From Ariolimax columbianus (Eukaryota; Mollusca; Gastropoda; Stylommatophora; Arionidae), in the NCBI GenBank assembly GCA_036924085.1, contig JAVGWX010000025.1, positions 27,756,411 to 27,820,410 of the forward strand: 64,000 nt of DNA, read 5' to 3'. The position numbers and the translations under genes were made by a program. Below are positions 43,384-55,208 of the stretch, in pieces. The notes beneath the pieces are model-generated. The model made no database searches. It was given only the letters and a program-made list of their open reading frames with translations, and was not told the origin of the DNA. The first letter of the stretch is position 1, and every line of letters starts with the position of its first letter.

Positions 43384-43990
43384 TTACGCTGTCAGACGTC
43401 AACTTGAATTTGTTCGAAGAAAGCAGCCGTCATCCTGAGGCTGTCGACACTGCCATAGAGCTTGTCTAGTGTTGCCACTGGTGATGGCCACATCTGCTTT
43501 CTCTGATCCTCGTATAACGGGCAGTTTTGTAGCAGATGTTCATAGGTCATTTTCCCTGTACCCCACGGGCATTCGTCAGTGCCACCTATCTTCAGTTTGT
43601 TGAATAGGTGGTACCTCAGTCTGTTGTGGCCTGTGCGGAGTCTGAACACCACGACCTGCTCTCTTCTGTTCAACTGGTAATAGGAATCGTTTTTTTTGTG
43701 TAGCCAGTATGTTCTGTTTCCCATTTGGTCATGTATCAAGCTCTAATAAGCCGTTTTCCGTATGTCATACTAGGATCTGGTTGTGGTAGTCTTGCACCTT
43801 CTTTTGCCAGTCTGTCTGCCTCCTCGTTGCCTTGGATGTTACAGGGGGATGGAAACCACTGTACCACTACTCTTTTTGCTGCGGACTGCTGGCAGAGTTG
43901 GCAGAGTACTGCTCTTAAATCATTAAGTTCTGTGTCTATGATTGTGGAATGATTGTTTTGCACTTTTCGGTTTAGATCTTCACTGACCGG
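43384..43990 (-). mobile_element. RNaseH-LINE 3' fragment
   Basis: Minus strand carries RAVLCQLCQQSAAKRVVV, CNIQGNEEADRLAKEGARL, QLNRREQVVVFRLRTGHN, knuckle CPWGTGKMTYEHLLQNC (second Cys is Trp) and FFEQIQVDV. Almost the same sequence as 3098-3530 and 62106-62921, but with the tail grown to 1.6 kb. Confidence 0.9.
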
Positions 43991-44929
43991 ACTAGATAAT
44001 ATTGATAACGATAATAATAATAATAGTAATAATAATAAGACGAATGAAAAGATGAAGGTCAAGCTAACGCATTTGCATTATATGATGTTCGTCTATCACA
44101 AGTGATGAAGACCACTTTCTTTGTTCAGCCGTGTCGGCAGTCTTTTCTCTTGCTGTGTCAATGATGTTCGTCCACCACAAGTGATGAAGACCGCTCTCGT
44201 TGTTCAGCCGTGTGAACCGTCTTCTCTCTTGCTGTGTCCGCTGAAATGGGTGACTTGCATATTGATGTGGATTAAAGTGACGAAGAAACTGCGCCTATTG
44301 TCAATCTCACCCTCTAGTCCTGAGCTACCTTTGGCCAGTGGCAAGATTTTATCGGGACGACTGGGGATAGCACAGGATGAGCACAGGATGGAGGTTTGTC
44401 CTCAGAGTTTACTCCCGAAGTCTTTCCCGTAAACAGGTATTCCTGTCTGTCTGTCTGTCTAGTTTGTCCGTCCGTCCTCCCGTCTCCAATTCTAGTGGAC
44501 ATTTCTTTCCTAGCATCTCCATCTTCTGTCATTATGGTTATGTGTAGTGTTGGACATTTTGTAAATATGTCCCCTGTAGCTTAATATCAACCGTTGTGGT
44601 TGTTGTTGTCCATTATAATCGTATCTAAATTTCACACACCAGAACCGACCCTGTCTGCAGCTAGGGCGATGGGCGTTAATCTCGTGAAGTTCACCCGTGT
44701 TAACTAGACCGTGAAATAGGACACAAGTTTAAGCGTAGAGCTATTCATATAGCCAATGTCCATGCCAGGATAATCGGACGAAACGAAAAAAAAAAAACAA
44801 TTAACCAGCCCAAATGGAAAACAACAATACGTTTCCGTGAATTCAAAGGTAAGTCCTCGAGTAGTGTGAATTCCAGGTAAATTCGCGGGCACCCAAAATG
44901 GACTAAAACAGAAACAGCAAATATCCACA
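43991..44929. other. Mostly unassigned, with a 2-copy repeat
   Basis: (AAT)n near 43996-44040. A ~75-bp direct duplication at 44085-44240 (GATGTTCGTC...CAAGTGATGAAGACC). A (CTGT)n run at 44440-44462. No gene recognised. Confidence 0.5.
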
Positions 44930-45240
44930 TGACCCAATCAATAGACTGAATAGGAAACAGTATACCACAATTTTCCGCCTCAGAACAGGTCATTGCAGAC
45001 TAAATGCACACATGCATAGAATGAAAGCAGAACAGACTGCACAGTGTACATGTGAGAGAGGACCCCAGACTCCAGAACACATCCTGTGAACATGTCCACT
45101 GGACCGAGGCCTTCGTGAGAAGACCTGGCCCGAGGAAAGGATCATGTAAGACAAACTGTGGGGAACCATTGAGGACCTGCGACTGACGTGTCACTTCATT
45201 GAGGCGGTCCATCTGGTGGCATAACACGAGCATACGAAAC
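44930..45240 (+). mobile_element. RNaseH-LINE C-terminal fragment
   Basis: Reads YTTIFRLRTGHCRLNAHMHR and knuckle CTCERGPQTPEHIL with a stop before the last Cys. Ends LTCHFIEAVHLVA. Subfamily close to 20780-21330. Confidence 0.8.
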
Positions 45241-45820
45241 CGGACGCAGAGAAGCAGTACTAAAACAGCAGAGGAATGTGGATCGTCAGCTGGTTAAGGC
45301 GCCATCTTTGCTGCATGACTTTATATAAATACTACTTGTTGACAGTGAGAAAAACCGAGATGGAGGGAAGGGGAGAGAGAGGAAGGGATGGAGAGAGAGA
45401 AGGAGAGAGGTAGGGAGAGGGGGAGATAGATATATAGAAATGTATATTGAGAGAGAAATATAGAGATAGATATTGAGCGAGATAGACAGAGAGATAGAGA
45501 GATAGATAGATAAAGAGGTTCACTTAATGAAAATATTTAATGGCTAAATCCCTGTGAGAGTTTGCCACAAATTGCCTGGACGTGGCACGGGATGAGATCT
45601 CTTAAGAAGATACTTAGTGTGGTGAATATTTGATAAACCTTCACAAAAGCTTCCATCCTAACAAATTGATTTAACTAAACGACATTAACCCACTGGTTGA
45701 CGGTTAACAATGTGAGCCAGACATGCGCTGGAATGGAACTCACTTAACATTCAAAAGCCGGTGAATTTTTGATTCAGTTGGATAAAATTAGCGAACGTCG
45801 CAAAATGGTTGTCTTTTAGA
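45241..45820. repeat. (GAGA/GATA)n microsatellite in unassigned DNA
   Basis: Simple repeat at about 45345-45515 made of GAGAGA, GGGAGA and GATAGATA. Flanks unrecognised. Confidence 0.7.
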
Positions 45821-46114
45821 ATCGAATATGTTTGACAAGAAGGTTTATCAATATAAACAAACAAGCGCTGCTCTGGAACCCACATAACAGACTCAAAGGC
45901 CATCTTTACAAGAAAGTAAGGATTGGGACAGATGACGGGTGTCCGTGTGGGGAGCATACCATGGCTGTGGAACACATCCTGCAAAGCTGCACGCTCACGC
46001 AGGAAAAGAGAGAACAATACTGGCCTCGTGAGACAGATATGAGACAAAAGCTGTATGGAGACAAAACAGTCTTACAAACAACGGTGTCCTTTGTAAGAGA
46101 AACGGGACCTTGAT
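45821..46114 (+). mobile_element. RNaseH-LINE C-terminal fragment seeding an array
   Basis: NRLKGHLYKKVRIGTDDG, knuckle CPCGEHTMAVEHILQSC and end TTVSFVRETGP then stop. Its last 30 bp, including the stop codon, is the first unit of the next array. Confidence 0.85.
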
Positions 46115-47150
46115 CTGAGGATGAAAGATAAACTGGGACCTTGATCTGAGGATGTAAGAGAAACTGGGACCTTGATCTGAGGATGTAAGAGAAACTGGGA
46201 CCTTGATCTGAGGATGTAAGAGAAACCAGGACTTTGATAAGTGGATGTAAGAGAAACTGGGACCTTGATCTGAGGATGTAAGAGAAACTGGGACCTTGAT
46301 CTGAGGATGTCATAGAAACCAGGACCTTGATCTGAGGATGTAAGAGAAACCAGGACCTTGATCTGAGGATGTAAGAGAAACCAGGACCTTGTTCTGAGGA
46401 TGTAAGAGAAACCAGGACTTTGATAAGTGGATGTAAGAGAAACTGGGACCTTGATCTGAGGATGTAAGAGAAACTGGGACCTTGATCTGAGGATGTAAGA
46501 GAAACTGGGACCTCGATCTGAGGATGTAAGAGAAACCAGGACTTCGATAAATGGATGTAAGAGAAAGTGGGACCTTGATCTGAGGATGTAAGAGAAACCA
46601 GGACTAAGATCTGAGGATGTAAGAGAAACCAGGACTAAGATCTGAGGATGTAAGAAAAACCAGGACTAAGATCTGATGATGTAAGAGAAACCAGTACTAA
46701 GATCTGAGGATGTAAGAGAAACCAGGACTAAGATCTGAGGATGTAAGAGAAACCAGGACCTTGATAAGTGGATGTAAGAGAAACCAGGACTAAGATCTGA
46801 GGATGTAAGAGAAACCAGGACCTTGATAAGTGGATGTAAGAGAAACCAGGACTAAGATCTGAGGATGTAAGAGAAACCAGGACCTTGATAAGTGGATGTA
46901 AGAGAAACCAGGACTAAGATCTGAGGATGTAAGAGAAACCAGGACTAAGATCTGAGGATGTAAGAGAAACCAGGACTAAGATCTGAGGATGTAAGAGAAA
47001 CCAGGACTAAGATCTGAGGATGTAAGAGAAACCAGGACTAAGATCTGAGGATGTAAGAGAAACCAGGACTAAGATCTGAGGACGTAAGAGAAACCAGGAC
47101 TAAGATCTGAGGATGTAAGAGAAACCAGGACTAAGATCTGAGGACGTAAG
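46086..47150. repeat. 31-bp minisatellite grown from a LINE stop codon
   Basis: About 34 units with GGACCTTGATCTGAGGATGT at the left and GGACTAAGATCTGAGGATGT at the right. The first unit overlaps codons VRETGP-stop of the LINE. Unit type changes gradually from left to right. Confidence 0.92.
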
Positions 47151-47237
47151 AATGAGAAGTAGAAGAAGCAACGTAAGATTTGACAAACGGAGAATATTTA
47201 ATAAATGTGCGTCGTCTTTGTCGACCTGTACTTCAAC

Positions 47238-47550
47238 AGGGACATATTCCCATGTGCAGGTCCCAGCTCTGGCGTGGGCTATGTGCCGCCGGGAGAAGGG
47301 TTTCATGCTTAGTGGGCTAGGCCCGAGCAGCTTATTACTTACTCCGCTGCATTGGGACAAGTGCGGCGGAAGGTGATTTAACCTATGCGCGATAGACTCA
47401 AACACTTGAGGAAAGTAGACCCGCAGCCTGTTTGGCGCCATCTATGATGCTCTTAACAAATACCTAACCGTAGCCGGTGTTATGCCATGTCACACAGTTA
47501 GTCGCCTCTTACCGCATGCCCTCTGTGGGGCAGTGGTCCTATTCTTAACT
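47238..47550 (+). mobile_element. Family D dispersed repeat
   Basis: Good copy with ATGTGCAGGTCCCAGCTCTG and TGTTATGCCATGTCACACAG. Confidence 0.65.
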
Positions 47551-48372
47551 TAACATAACGTCTTTATACTGGTTTTTAAGACCCTGCAGAGTCTGTATAC
47601 AACCAGTTCCATATACATCACCTTGCTCTCAAAGCTATGCGCATCCAATTTATTCTTAAATGCATTAATTGTCCCTGCCTCCACTACCTCCTGTAGCAAT
47701 GCATTACAAGCATTCGCCACTATCTGACTAACAAAATATTTGTAAATATCTGATCTTGACCTTTCTTTAGATAATTAATAGCTTTACCCTCATGTTTCTT
47801 GTAGGCGGTTGTATTTTGAAAACTTGTTATAGTCTAATTTATCCATTCCTCTGATCATCTTATAAACCTGTATTAAGTCACCTCGAATTCTTCTCTTTTC
47901 TAGACACTGTAGGGCGGTTTTTCTGAGTCTTTCCTCATAACTGTAATTCTGGAATCCCACTATCAGCTTTCTCGCTCTTTCTTTGTATTCTTTCTAGCAT
48001 GTTTATATCCCCTCTACGATAAGGACTCCACACCTGTACACAGTACTCCAATCTAGGTCTAACTAAAGCTTTATACAGTTTGACTATCACTTCCTTGCTC
48101 CTATGTTTAATATTTCTTTTTATCATACCTAACATTGCATTTACCTTTTTCACTGATACCTGGACTTCCCCACTCATCTTTCCTGTATGATCTAATATAA
48201 CCCTTAGGTCTCTTTCCTTATCTATCTTTCTAATATTGTTCTCTCCTATTCTGTAATCATGTTCCATATTGGATCTACCCATGTGGATGACTGTACATTT
48301 ATCTACATTAAACGTCATTTCCCAGCTTAAAGGCCATTCTTGAATTTTATCTAAATCCGACCTCAATTTCAT
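47551..48372 (-). mobile_element. CR1-like LINE 3' part
   Basis: Minus frame: [69 protein letters not shown] region C-terminal to the catalytic box, then frameshifts. Sister of 25091-25740. Confidence 0.87.
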
Positions 48373-48383
48373 CATCATCATGT

Positions 48384-48745
48384 AGCATGTCCTTTATAGA
48401 ACGTCGCTCCCATCACAGTCTGTCTGAAAGAAACTCATTCCCTTGCCAAAACTCCAGCTTCCGCCACAGTCCTACCCAGGCATTGCTGGATAACTTGGTG
48501 CCATCGTCTTCTTGGTCTACCCCTTCCTCTTTTGCCTGGCACCATACCTTCCATCACTGTTCTCTCGTGTCTCTTGATGTGACCAAAGTATTTACATTTT
48601 CTGGCCAAAATCGAATTGACAAACCAGTTCTCCTCTATGCTCAACTCTTACCGAATGTCTACATTTGTCTTTTTCTCGGTCCAGGGTATTCTGAGGATCT
48701 TTCTGGAACGTTTTAGACGGAACAATCTCCAGGGCGTATATCTTC
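48384..48745 (-). mobile_element. TGA-LINE C-terminus with (TGA)n tail
   Basis: SIEENWFVNSILARKCKYFG, TVMEGMVPGKRGRGRPRRRW and VAEAGVLARE, ending in a TGATGATGAT tail at 48368-48382. The tail abuts the CR1-like LINE. Confidence 0.88.
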
Positions 48746-48764
48746 TTTAGGACAGTAGTGCCGT

Positions 48765-49210
48765 TTTCTTCTCCTTCTTCTTCTTCTTCTTCTTCTTCTT
48801 CTTCTTCTTCTTCTTCTTCTTCTTCTTCTTCTTCTTCTTCTTCTTCTTCTTCTTCTGCGTTCGTTCTCAATCTCCCGCTACCAAGCAATGAAAAACGCTT
48901 TGCAAGTAGCTTGACATAGTCCGGAGAACTGAATGCGTTGAGTCTAGTTTACAGCTTGACTGCGATATTTGCAGCTTTCTATCCGACACATCTTTCTTCA
49001 TCAACATGCATTTTTTTTTAGTACTGGATTAGACTTCCCCCCTTCGAGCCCTTCTCTTTAGCCAGTCCCCTCTAGTGCAGCCTGTTATCCGGGATCACTG
49101 CGTGGTGGTATAGAAGGATCTTGATAGCTCTGGTTCGCTAACCCTGAAACTAGAATACCTATGGGTCGCTGATCCCTGTAGCGCATTCACTGCTTAGCAT
49201 CTTGATCCAA
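48765..49210 (-). mobile_element. Family E element with long (GAA)n tail
   Basis: The tail is about 90 bp of (TTC)n on plus (48765-48856). The element extends back to CTTGATCC near 49210, the usual family start. Confidence 0.82.
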
Positions 49211-49810
49211 GAAGTGCCGTTTAAATACCAATGGTCTCAGATGGATGATTCACCAACCTCCATGGATGCCTCATGCAACACGTTTGGAAATGTACACGGT
49301 ATTCAATTCAACCTAAGCAGCGAACATGTGATTTGAAAACATACGAAGAAATAATTAGATCCAGACGCGGGATACATCTTACGGAATCTTTAAAAATGAG
49401 AATTGATTTCCCTTTTTTTCCCCCATCAACATTCTTTTTAAAAAGCTGTAAATCCTTAACGCGGATTGAAAACATACATACAAAAAAACAAGCTGGTGGG
49501 GAAACAAAAAAATAAACATGTCAAAGTCTGAGATGTCCCATTCTAATGTTCGTCACCATTCCCCCCACCCTCCCCCCCTTTCTACTTAGCACGACGGAAA
49601 AGTTAAATCACTCCGCCTTAGGCCAACCAGGCTGTATCAGGGCTTCCATATTAAGCGCGCCAGGAAATAGTCCTTTGACATCCAGTTAACGCCCGAAGGA
49701 GTGATAAGGTCACTTTAATAAGATTCAGGGGCTGAAATATAGTCCCAAGGCTGTGGCTGGATTTTTCTAGCGTTTTCGATTCTTGGGCTAAATAGAATTC
49801 CATTTAGGGT
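49211..49810. other. No recognised gene
   Basis: AT-rich non-repetitive DNA. Frames up to 80 codons on plus show no family motif. Confidence 0.4.
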
Positions 49811-49830
49811 TCTTTCTATCTATCTATCTA

Positions 49831-49861
<31 letters not shown>

Positions 49862-50400
49862 CATCCATCCATCCATCCATCCATCCATCCATCCATCCAT
49901 TCACCCATCCATCCATCCACCCACCCACCCATCCATCCATCCACCCAGCCACCCACCCACCCAAACCAACCCAAACCCACCCAACCACCCACCCACCCAA
50001 CCAACCACCCACCCACCCACCCATCCATCCATCCATCCATCCACCCACCGATCCACCCATCCATACACCCACCCACCAATCCATCCATCTATATATCTAT
50101 ATATCTACCTACCTACCTACCTACCTGTCTAGTCTGTCTTGCCTATCTCTCTCTATCTCTCTATCTCCAGCTCACCCATCCGCCTGTCCGGCCGTCCATC
50201 TGTCCGACCATCTGTCTGTCTGCCTGACGGTCTATCTGTTCATGTCTGTCTGCCGACCCATCTACCTACCTACCTACCCACCTACCTACAAACCAGTCTA
50301 CCTACTCAAAGCCCAACAAAGAACAACAAATCTTTCCATCCATCCACCCATCCATCCATCCGCCCATCCATCCATCCATCCATCCACCCATCTCTCTATT
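49811..50400. repeat. Tetranucleotide satellite (CTAT, CATC, CACC, CTAC)
   Basis: Blocks of (ATCT)n, (CATC)n, (CACC)n, (CTAC)n and (CTGT)n follow each other, with a short non-repeat piece near 50300-50335. Confidence 0.9.
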
Positions 50401-50654
50401 GGCATTTATGCCTATCTGACTATCGGTCTGTTCTACTTTTTCGTCTGTCCTTCCGTTGAGGTACGATAAGCAACGCGAGCGGACGGGGGAGATGTTGGTC
50501 GTATAAATGAGAACAAATCTCATAGTCCACGCTGAGTCTCAGCCGTTCAGATCAACTTACTCGATCAGGATGCACTTGCTACTACCATCAAGATCCGCAC
50601 CCTGTTACTGACTCTACACACACTTAATCCGTCAATATTTATTTAAAGTTCTTC

Positions 50655-50815
50655 TACGGTCGTTTTCAATCTCCCGCTACTAAGTCCTGAACTAGGCTTT
50701 GCAAGTACCAGAATGTAGTCTGGAGAACGGAATGCGCTGTGTCGCTAGTTTACAGCCTGACTGCGATATCTGCCCCTTTCTGTCCGAAACATCAGTCTCC
50801 GGCAGAAGCTATATA
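50655..50815 (-). mobile_element. Family E element, short copy
   Basis: Left end TCAATCTCCCGCTACTAAGT; 5'-truncated. Confidence 0.75.
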
Positions 50816-50922
50816 TAGCCCGTCACTAATTAGTTAACGAGGCATTTGCTTGCAACACGTCACGGCAGTCCTAATTTGGCGTTGGAAAATAACCCGGTAC
50901 GGCATTTGTTGTTTTTAGGAAC

Positions 50923-50993
50923 TGTCTGTCTGTCTGTCTGTCTGTCTATCTGTCTGTCGTCCGTCCGCACGTCCTTGTATCTATCAATATATC

Positions 50994-51046
<53 letters not shown>

Positions 51047-51125
51047 ATTTATCTATCCATCCATTCGTCCATCCATCTATCTATTTCTCTTTTTCTCTTT
51101 CTCTATCGTTATCTCTCTCTCCCTC
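50923..51125. repeat. Tetranucleotide microsatellite
   Basis: (CTGT)n, (CTAT)n and (CATC)n then CTCC-rich sequence, the same motif range as 49811-50400. Confidence 0.9.
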
Positions 51126-51490
51126 CCTCCCTCCATCCGCCGGCCCGCGATATATGTCCATGCCCATTCCTACCCCTTCCCCGTCCTTCCTTCCCTTTTT
51201 AGATTTGTCTCCACATCCCTTCTCCGTGACTGTTTACGCCTGCCCCTACTTCTTTTCCCTTCAGGATTTCAGAACAGTGACTGCATTGTAATGCTAGCAG
51301 CTGGTTTTCATAATGTGCGTCCTATCCATCTCCAACTCCTCCTCTTCACTTCTAGTCCCATCTGTCCGGTTCTTACCCCCAGCTCTATATCAGTTACTTT
51401 ATCATCAGACTATTTAATTCCCTCAATTCAGCGCAAGCATCCATGGATGGAAGCTTGGACCTTTTTAGTTGTACTTTTCTTTATTCCTCA
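51126..51490. other. No recognised feature
   Basis: Pyrimidine-rich on plus. No coding match. Confidence 0.4.
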
Positions 51491-51492
51491 AG

Positions 51493-51838
51493 TCATAGAG
51501 CCGTACAGTAGAACGGACTTGACATTGGAGTTGTTCCCCTCGTCACAGAGCCATTCAATAGGACGGACTTGACTTTGGAGTTGTTACTCTCGTCACAGAG
51601 CCATTCAATAGGACGGACTTGACTTTGGAGTTGTTACTCTCGTCACAGAGCCATTCAATAGGACGGACTTGACTTTGGAGTTGTTCCCCTCGCCGCAGAG
51701 CCATACAATAGGACGGACTTGACTTTGGAGTTGTTTCTCTCGTCACAGAGCCATTCAATAGGACGGACTTGACTTTGGAGTTGTTCCCCTCGCCGCAGAG
51801 CCATACAATAGCACGGACTTGACATTGGAGTTGAATAT
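51493..51838. repeat. 50-bp minisatellite
   Basis: Seven units with ACAGAGCCATTCAATAGGAC and GACTTTGGAGTTGTT. Two unit types alternate (TTACTCTCGTC / CCCCTCGCCGC). Confidence 0.92.
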
Positions 51839-51974
51839 CTGTATTTATGTGGCGATGTATTTTTTTTCGATCTCCACAAATTCTCTAAAACAATAAAAGC
51901 CTCTTTCGCCTTTTTTGTATTCTTAATTCGATGCTTCAATCAGTACCTCATACCTTGTTTATATTACTACCAGG

Positions 51975-52530
51975 ATATGTGAGGCGCGTTCAAATCAAAC
52001 CGGGACTTTTTGTTCTATTTCTACCTGGATGGATTGTAGCGTGCTGTAACTACTATCATTAGTTAGGGGCCCTTGTGTCATATCACTGCTAGGTGGGCCA
52101 CGTGGGTCCTGTCGTTGCTAGGTGGGCCACTTGGGTCTTATTACTGTTAGGTGGCCTACTTGGGTCCTATTACTGCTAGGTGGCCCACTTGGGTCCTATT
52201 ACTGCTAGGTGGCCCACTTGGGTCCTATTACTGTTAGGTGGCCCACTTGGGTCCTATTACTGCTAGGTGGCCCACTTGGGTCCTTTTGCTGCTAGGGTGC
52301 CCACTTGGGTCCTATTACTGCTAGGTGGCCCACTTGGGTCCTATTACTGCTAGGTGGCCCACTTGGGTGCCATTACTGTTAGGTGGCCCACTTGGGTCCT
52401 ATTACTGCTAGGTGGCCCACTTGCAATGGTCCAGTCACGTGACAGATAAATAAAAATGGCGGACTACACTGTTAGTGCTTACATGAAACAGCGTATTATT
52501 ATGCAGTACTCAAAATTTTTATCCCTGGAG
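51975..52530 (+). mobile_element. Possible mariner-like 5' end with internal array
   Basis: GAGGCGCGTTCAAATCAAAC at 51982 looks like a mariner terminal repeat. An ATG at 52457 opens MADYTVSAYMKQRIIMQYSK, which resembles a transposase N-terminus. Between them lies the 29-bp array. Truncated by a family E copy. Tentative. Confidence 0.35.
52065..52430. repeat. 29-bp minisatellite
   Basis: About 12.5 units of TTGGGTCCTATTACTGCTAG with few substitutions. Confidence 0.92.
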
Positions 52531-52622
52531 AAGGGTCTTGACAGCTCTGGTTCGCTGGCCCTGACTCTAACATGTTTGGATCACTGCCTAATGCAGCTCA
52601 TGGACTGCTCAGCATCTTGACC
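52530..52622 (-). mobile_element. Family E 5' part only
   Basis: Complement of the first ~95 bp of the family; ends AGCATCTTGACCCC, the usual start point. Confidence 0.65.
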
Positions 52623-53005
52623 CCACTCAGTCCATCTGATGCCTTTGCAACGTGTTTTAAACAACATAAAAATGGACCTCCTTTGGAGAAAGTGGGACAT
52701 GACACGGATTTGATCTTCTCGGTTATCTTCATGTTTTCTAAATCCCATCTCCCATTTTCCACTTTTATATTTCCAAGAAACGGGAAGCCACTTACATGTC
52801 CCAGTAAATGACCGCCTATTTTTATATGTGGAGTAGATTTCGGGTTTGTCTTTATAATTACCATAGTTTTCACACTGCTATCGTACAATCCATAAACATA
52901 AGATGTCATCTTTACTTGAATCACCAATTCATGCTGGTTTTGTTCGCTTTCGGCAAGCAGAACTTTGCATGTTCTGTTCATTTTGGTGTGTTTTGTTTTT
53001 GAGAA
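52623..53005 (-). mobile_element. LINE reverse transcriptase fragment
   Basis: Minus frame VLLAESEQNQHELVIQVKMT, VKTMVIIKTNPKSTP, GHVSGFPFLG and NGRWDLENMK follow the non-LTR RT pattern after the YADD box, which is itself degraded. Open for 127 codons but truncated at both ends. Confidence 0.7.
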
Positions 53006-53082
53006 TCGACTTCACTGCACTCCGGCAATACCCGTCGGTTTTCAGTCTCTTTCAGAAGGAAAGGGTGTGGGTAGTGATGGTT

Positions 53083-54262
53083 CTTGTTCTAGTAGATCCA
53101 CACCAGCCATTCTAGTAGATCCACACCATCCCATCCTGTAGATCCACACCATCCCCTCATGCAGATCCACACCAGCCTCTCTAGTAAATCCACACCATCC
53201 TCTCCTGCAGATCCACACCAGCCCCTCTAGTAGATCCACACCAGCCCCTCCAGTAGATCCACACCAGCCTCTCCTGTATATCCACACCAGCCTCTCTAGT
53301 AGATCCACACCAGCCCCTCTAGTAGATCCACACCAGCCCCTCTAGTAGATCCACACCAGCCCCTCTAGTAGATCCACACCAGCCCCTCTAGTAGATCCAC
53401 ACCAGCCCCTCTAGTAGATCCACACCAGCCTCTCCTGTATATCCACACCAGCCTCTCTAGTAGATCCACACCAGCCCCTCTAGTAGATCCACACCAGCCT
53501 CTCCTGTATATCCACACCAGCCCCTCTAGTAGATCCACACCAGCCCCTCTAGTAGATCCACACCAGCCTCTCCTGTATATCCACACCAGCCTCTTTAGTA
53601 GATCCACACCAGCCCCTCTAGTAGATCCACACCAGCCACTCTAGTAGATCCACACCAGCCCCTCTAGTAGATCCACACCAGCCCCTCCAGTAGCTCCACA
53701 CCAGCCCCTCTAGTAGATCCACACCAGCCCCTCCTGTAGATCCACACCAGCCCCTCTAGTAGATCCACACCAACTCCCCCAGTAGATCCACACCAGCCCC
53801 TCCAGTAGATCCACACCAGCCCCTCTAGGAGATCCACACCAGCCCCTCTAGTAGATCCACACCTTCCCCTCCAGTAGATCCACACCAGCCCCTCTAGTAG
53901 ATCCACACCAGCCCCTCTAGTAGATCCACACCAGCCCCTCCTGTAGATCCACACCAGCCCTTCTAGTAGATCCACACCAGCCCCTCTAGTAGATCCACAC
54001 CATCCCCTCTAGTAGATCCACACCAGCCCCTCTAGTAGATCCACACCAGCCCCTCTAGTAGATCCACACCAGCCCCTCTAGTAGATCCACACCAACCCCT
54101 CTAGTAGATCCACACCAGCCCCTCTAGTAGATCCACACCAGCCCCTCCTGTATCCACACCAGCCCCACTAGTAGATCCACACCAACCCCCCTAGTATATC
54201 CACACCAGCCCCTCTAGTAGATCCACACCAGCCCCTCTAGTAGATCCACACCAGCCCCTCCG
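53083..54262. repeat. 23-bp minisatellite
   Basis: About 51 units of CTCTAGTAGATCCACACCAG. CTCCTGTATA variants recur as an internal block between 53250 and 53600. Confidence 0.95.
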
Positions 54263-54448
54263 GGTTTTAGGCCTCTACAGCTGCTATCCACTCATACCTT
54301 AGCCAGCCCTTGTGTACAATAGATAGTAAGGATTTTTAGTCTGACGCGATGACTGCCTCTGTTAAAGAGATCCCTTAAATACATCTGAGATTTAATTCAA
54401 ACAATGGCGAAGAGAAAGATGAAGTGGATGATTTTTAAATTTTTTATT
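54263..54448. other. No recognised feature
   Basis: Short unique spacer. Confidence 0.4.
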
Positions 54449-54925
54449 TGCGTTCGCTTTATTTCTGTATTCCCCAATGACGTGTGCGTTGCACTAGGGT
54501 TTTTATTTTGCGCCGGTCGGCCCAGTGCATCTGACTTAAGCATGCATTTTATGTAAGGGTCTGCTTCCTCCTGCATTTTCAAATTGTTTGCTTCCCCGGG
54601 GTAACGGTCGGTACTGTGATGGGGATCGAACCCAGCTCCTTCGGATTGTGAGCCGCGTCACTTAACCACTAGGCCACGCCGTCCCCGAAGAAGAAGATGG
54701 AGGAGGAAGAATAAGACGGAAATGAAGGAAGGAAGGAAGGAGGAGAAAGACATAGAGATAGAATACTAATAATAATAATAATAAGAAGAAGAAGAAAAAG
54801 ATGAAGAGGAAGAAGATGAAGAGAAAAAAGAAGAAGACGAAGAGGAAGAAGAAGTAAACCAAGTAGAAGAAGAAGCAGATGTAGAAAAAGAGTACGACGA
54901 AGGAGAAGAAGAAGAAGAACAATCG
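54449..54925 (-). mobile_element. Family C SINE beside a GAA/GGA tract
   Basis: SINE at 54449-54686 with complement of the head at its right. From 54687 a purine tract (GAAGAAGAAGATGGAGG, (AAT)n, GAAGAA) continues to about 54925. The tract lies on the head side, so it is not the SINE's own tail. Confidence 0.8.
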
Positions 54926-55009
54926 CCAAATGCCACACACGCTCTAACCTATCTGCCACTTGTACGCCCCTAAACAATCTACATCTGTTACAATCCCTCG
55001 CATATCTCA

Positions 55010-55208
55010 ATGCGGGAACTGCGTGGCCTAGTGGTTAAACGCATCTCAGCCCCAGCCCCGGGGAAGCAACCCTACAGAAAATGCAGGAGCAAGCAGCCCC
55101 TTACATTAAATTCATGCCGAAGTCGGATGCACTGGGCCGACAAGCGCAAAATAAAAACACAATACAACGCGCACCACATGGGTGAATAGAGAAATAAGAC
55201 GAACGAAA
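55010..55208 (+). mobile_element. Family C SINE with internal deletion
   Basis: Head GCGTGGCCTAGTGGTTAAAC. The B-box region is deleted; the body and end GGCGACGAACGAAAAC-type remain. Confidence 0.75.

Noticed and set aside
41692..43469. Open frames of 330-571 codons rich in Ser, Phe and Leu, or Lys, Glu and Arg
   Set aside because: Produced by the polypyrimidine tract on both strands. No stops can arise from T/C-only sequence, so length means nothing.
43384..43990. Plus-strand frames over RNaseH-LINE copies (also at 3192, 56134 minus, 62838 minus)
   Set aside because: Shadows of the opposite-strand retroelement coding sequence.
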